From Atopobiaceae bacterium UBA7016 (GTDB taxonomy: Bacteria; Actinomycetota; Coriobacteriia; Coriobacteriales; Atopobiaceae): a stretch of 6,951 nt of DNA. The stretch covers positions 1-6,951 of the forward strand of contig DJXA01000057.1 of NCBI GenBank assembly GCA_002449555.1. The letters run 5' to 3'. The notes under the pieces are model-generated. The model saw only the letters and a list, made by a program, of their open reading frames with translations, had not been told where the DNA came from and ran no database searches. Both the position numbers and the translations under genes were made by a program. Below are positions 4,584 through 6,951 of this stretch, in pieces (positions within the stretch are counted from its first letter, which is position 1; each line of letters begins with the position of its first letter).

Positions 4584-6386
4584 ATGGCTCAAAAGAAGCA
4601 ATCGACCGTCTCAGCGCTGCTGGAGTTTGCGGGCGAACGGCGTGGCCTGCTCGTTGCCGGCTGCATACTCTCAGCGGCAGCCATGGTCATCACCATGGTG
4701 CCCTACGTGTGCATCTGGCTTGTGGTGCGCGACCTCATAGCCGTCGCGCCAAACTGGTCTCAGGCGACGGGCGCGGTGAAGTACGGCTGGCTGGCCTTTA
4801 TCTTCTCGGTCCTCGGCATCGTCGTATATTTCGGCGCGCTCATGTGCACGCATCTCGCGGCGTTCCGCACCGCAACCAACATCCGTAAGCGCTGCATGGC
4901 GCACCTCGCCAAGGCGCCGCTCGGCTACTTTGACACCCACGCCTCGGGCCTCCTCAGGCGCCGGATTGACGGCGCCGCGGCGCAGACCGAGACGCTGCTC
5001 GCGCACAACCTGGCAGACATCACGGGCACGGTGGCCATGTTCGTCACGCTGCTCGTGCTGCTGTTTGTCTTTGACTGGCGCATGGGGGCATCGTGCCTCC
5101 TGGCTGCCGTCGTCTCGTTTGGGGCGCTCTTCGCGATGATGGGCGGCAAGAACGCCAACCTCATGGCCGAGTACTACGACGCGCTTGACGTTGCGAGCAA
5201 GGCTGGCACCGAGTACGTGCGCGGCATCCCCGTGGTGAAGGTCTTCCAGCAGACGGTCTACTCGTTCCGCGCGTTCAAGGCGGCCATCGACGCCTACTCG
5301 GAGAAGGCCTCCTACTATCAGGGAACCGTGTGCAAGACGCCACAGTCCGTGAACCTCACGGTGACTGAGGGCGCCTTCATCTTCCTAGTGCCGGTGGTGC
5401 TGCTCATTGCCCCAGGCGCTTATGCCGCGGGGGACGCGGCGTTTAGCACCTTCGTCACCAACTTTGCCTTCTACGCAATCTTCTCTGCGGTGCTTTCCAC
5501 CGCCCTCGCCAAGATTATGTTTGCTGCTGGCGGCCTTACCCAGGCGGGCGACGCGCTTAAGCGCATCAACGAGGTGCTGGATGCGCCCGTCCTTCCCGTG
5601 ACCGACCGTCCGCAGGCACCGCAAGACGCCTCTGTGAGCTTCGAGAACGTGACCTTCACCTACGAAGGGGCCGAGCTTCCCGCGCTTGATGGCGTCAGCT
5701 TTACCGTCGCGCAGGGCCAGACCGTGGCCCTGGTTGGTCCCTCGGGCGGCGGCAAGACCACGGCCGCGAGCCTCATCCCGCGCTTCTGGGACGTGGACGA
5801 GGGCGCCGTGCGTGTGGGAGGCGTTGACGTGCGCGACATGGACCCACACGTGCTCATGGACCGCGTGGCCTTCGTGTTCCAGAACACCCGCCTCTTCTCC
5901 ACGTCCATCTTGGAGAACGTGCGTGCCGCGCGTCCCGAGGCAGCGCGCGAGCAGGTGCTTGAGGCGCTCGCGGCGGCCCAGTGCGACGACATCCTGGCCA
6001 AGCTGCCGCAGGGCGTCGACACCGTCATCGGAAGTCAGGGCACCTACCTCTCCGGCGGCGAGCAGCAGCGCGTGGCGCTTGCCCGCGCCATCCTGAAGGA
6101 CGCCCCCATCGTGGTGCTCGACGAGGCGACGGCCTTTGCCGACCCAGAGAACGAGGCCCTCATCCAGAAGGCCTTCGCGCACCTTCTGGCCGGTCGTACG
6201 GTGGTGATGATTGCGCACCGCCTCTCTACGGTGGTTGATGCCGACAAGATCGTGGTGCTGGATCAAGGCCACGTGGCTGAGCAGGGCGCCCATGCCGAGC
6301 TGGTCGCCGCTGGCGGCCTCTACGCGCGCATGTGGGCCGACTACCAGACCGCCGCGCAGTGGAAGATTCAGAAGGAGGTGGCATAG
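4584..6386 (+). CDS. ABC transporter half-unit, fused permease and ATPase, IrtA/IrtB-YbtP/YbtQ siderophore type
   Basis: The product has 600 residues with an exporter-type membrane domain (about 1-325) and a C-terminal ATPase. Hydrophobic spans lie near 20-50, 66-93, 146-186, 262-283 and 288-316. ATPase motifs are complete: Walker A GPSGGGKT (385-392), Q-loop Gln433, signature LSGGEQQR (489-496), Walker B ending in Asp513 with catalytic Glu514, and switch His545. The segment after Walker B reads EATAFADPENE instead of the common EATSALD, and YVRGIPVVKVFQQ (211-223) is present. Both are typical of transporters such as IrtAB and YbtPQ, which import metal-siderophore complexes despite an exporter fold. 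ATG at 4584 follows AAGGGAG by six bases. It ends in TAG only two bases before the second half-transporter, so the two probably form a heterodimer. The substrate cannot be read from the sequence; drug or peptide export is the alternative. Confidence 0.92.
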   Translation: MAQKKQSTVSALLEFAGERRGLLVAGCILSAAAMVITMVPYVCIWLVVRDLIAVAPNWSQATGAVKYGWLAFIFSVLGIVVYFGALMCTHLAAFRTATNIRKRCMAHLAKAPLGYFDTHASGLLRRRIDGAAAQTETLLAHNLADITGTVAMFVTLLVLLFVFDWRMGASCLLAAVVSFGALFAMMGGKNANLMAEYYDALDVASKAGTEYVRGIPVVKVFQQTVYSFRAFKAAIDAYSEKASYYQGTVCKTPQSVNLTVTEGAFIFLVPVVLLIAPGAYAAGDAAFSTFVTNFAFYAIFSAVLSTALAKIMFAAGGLTQAGDALKRINEVLDAPVLPVTDRPQAPQDASVSFENVTFTYEGAELPALDGVSFTVAQGQTVALVGPSGGGKTTAASLIPRFWDVDEGAVRVGGVDVRDMDPHVLMDRVAFVFQNTRLFSTSILENVRAARPEAAREQVLEALAAAQCDDILAKLPQGVDTVIGSQGTYLSGGEQQRVALARAILKDAPIVVLDEATAFADPENEALIQKAFAHLLAGRTVVMIAHRLSTVVDADKIVVLDQGHVAEQGAHAELVAAGGLYARMWADYQTAAQWKIQKEVA

Positions 6387-6388
6387 CC

Positions 6389-6951
6389 ATGATCTTTGGT
6401 GAGAAGTTCCGCCGGAAGTATGCCCTTTCCGAAGCCGGCGAGGCCAACGTGAAGAAGGGCGTGTTCTGGACCGTCGTCACAAACCTGCTGGTGCTGAGCG
6501 GAACCGCGCTGCTCTACCTGCTGATGCGTGCCTTCATGGCCGTGCTGGTTGATGGGGCACCGCTGCCCTCCGCGTTTCCGTACCTCGCGGGCGTCGTGGC
6601 GTTCTTCGCCCTTTCGCTCTTCGTGCACAGCAACCAGTACTACTACACCTACTCGGTGGTGTATGACGAGGTCGGTTTTGTGCGCACGAGCTTAGCGGAG
6701 CGCCTGCGAAAGCTTCCGCTCTCGTTCTTTGCTCACCGTGACCTGGCCGACTTGACCGAGACCATGATGAGTGACGTCGACCGCCTGGAGCACGTGTGGA
6801 GCCACGTGCTCGGCTACCTCTATGGCGGCTACATCTCCACGGCGCTCATGGCGGTGGGCGTCACGGCATACAACTGGAAGCTGGGCCTGGCGTGTCTGTG
6901 GGGCGTGCCGGTGGCCTTTGCCCTGCTCTTTGGCTCGCGCAAGGTGTTTGC
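6389..6951 (+). CDS. second ABC transporter half-unit of the IrtAB/YbtPQ type (partial, C-terminus beyond window)
   Basis: The 187 visible residues are the N-terminal membrane domain; no ATPase motif is reached before the window ends. Hydrophobic spans occupy about 25-54, 62-80, 140-160 and 165-182. Between them lies LPLSFFAHRDLADLTETMM (109-127), the first coupling-loop region, whose RDL-x-DLT core is typical of siderophore-type half-transporters. The ATG is two bases after the upstream stop and is served by a strong AAGGAGG (6372-6378) inside the preceding gene. That arrangement indicates translational coupling and roughly equal production of both halves. The likely role is the partner chain of a heterodimeric metallophore transporter in the cytoplasmic membrane. 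Confidence 0.9.
   Translation, partial: MIFGEKFRRKYALSEAGEANVKKGVFWTVVTNLLVLSGTALLYLLMRAFMAVLVDGAPLPSAFPYLAGVVAFFALSLFVHSNQYYYTYSVVYDEVGFVRTSLAERLRKLPLSFFAHRDLADLTETMMSDVDRLEHVWSHVLGYLYGGYISTALMAVGVTAYNWKLGLACLWGVPVAFALLFGSRKVF

Noticed and set aside
4547..4888. A 113-codon open frame beginning with ATG three bases after the operator-like repeat.
   Set aside because: It has no ribosome binding site, overlaps the ABC gene out of frame for most of its length, and its product resembles nothing. At most the ATG might act as an upstream start that affects the leader.
5385..6293. A 302-codon minus-strand open frame opposite the first ABC transporter.
   Set aside because: It lies entirely antisense to a clear ABC transporter with complete motifs, and its composition is that of a GC-rich shadow frame.
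1..6951. CRISPR arrays, tRNA or rRNA genes, insertion sequences and tandem repeats.
   Set aside because: Reading both strands showed no regularly spaced repeats, cloverleaf candidates, transposase motifs or terminal inverted repeats.

Overview
The window looks like chromosomal DNA from a GC-rich, host-associated anaerobic actinobacterium of the Coriobacteriia type (Olsenella, Atopobium or Collinsella relatives). This rests on high GC with GC-ending codons, strong GGAGG-type ribosome binding sites, and several families common in that group. The taxonomic call is an inference; there is no rRNA or marker gene here.

Layout. Positions 1-3583 are all read on the minus strand and 3705-6951 all on the plus strand, diverging from a 121-base spacer. 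In minus-strand reading order the left half holds three genes or units: an orphan SAM-dependent methyltransferase (2825-3583), a family 1 glycoside hydrolase of the 6-phospho-beta-glucosidase type (1277-2749), and a two-gene cassette of a DUF3990 protein with an ADP-ribosyltransferase-like fold (468-1163) and an overlapping downstream gene whose visible end begins an XRE-type helix-turn-helix (1-502, cut by the window edge). The cassette resembles a toxin/antitoxin-style module. A 16-base inverted repeat sits between its likely promoter and its ribosome binding site.

The right half looks like a metal or metallophore uptake locus: a small YbaN/DUF454 membrane protein (3705-4079), a cysteine-rich YgbA-family gene broken by an in-frame amber codon (4083-4433), and two half-size ABC transporters with permease and ATPase parts on one chain, of the IrtAB/YbtPQ siderophore-transporter type (4584-6386 and 6389 to the window end). 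The same 18-base operator-like sequence (15 of 18 identical) occurs just before the YbaN gene and again in the ABC leader. This suggests that one regulator controls both units. Its arm-6-arm geometry resembles binding sites of DtxR-family metal regulators, but the regulator itself is not in the window.

The points most worth a second look are the amber-interrupted YgbA gene, the repeated operator, the Glu-to-Gln change at the acid/base position of the glycoside hydrolase, and the inverted repeat that overlaps the ribosome binding site of the DUF3990 gene.
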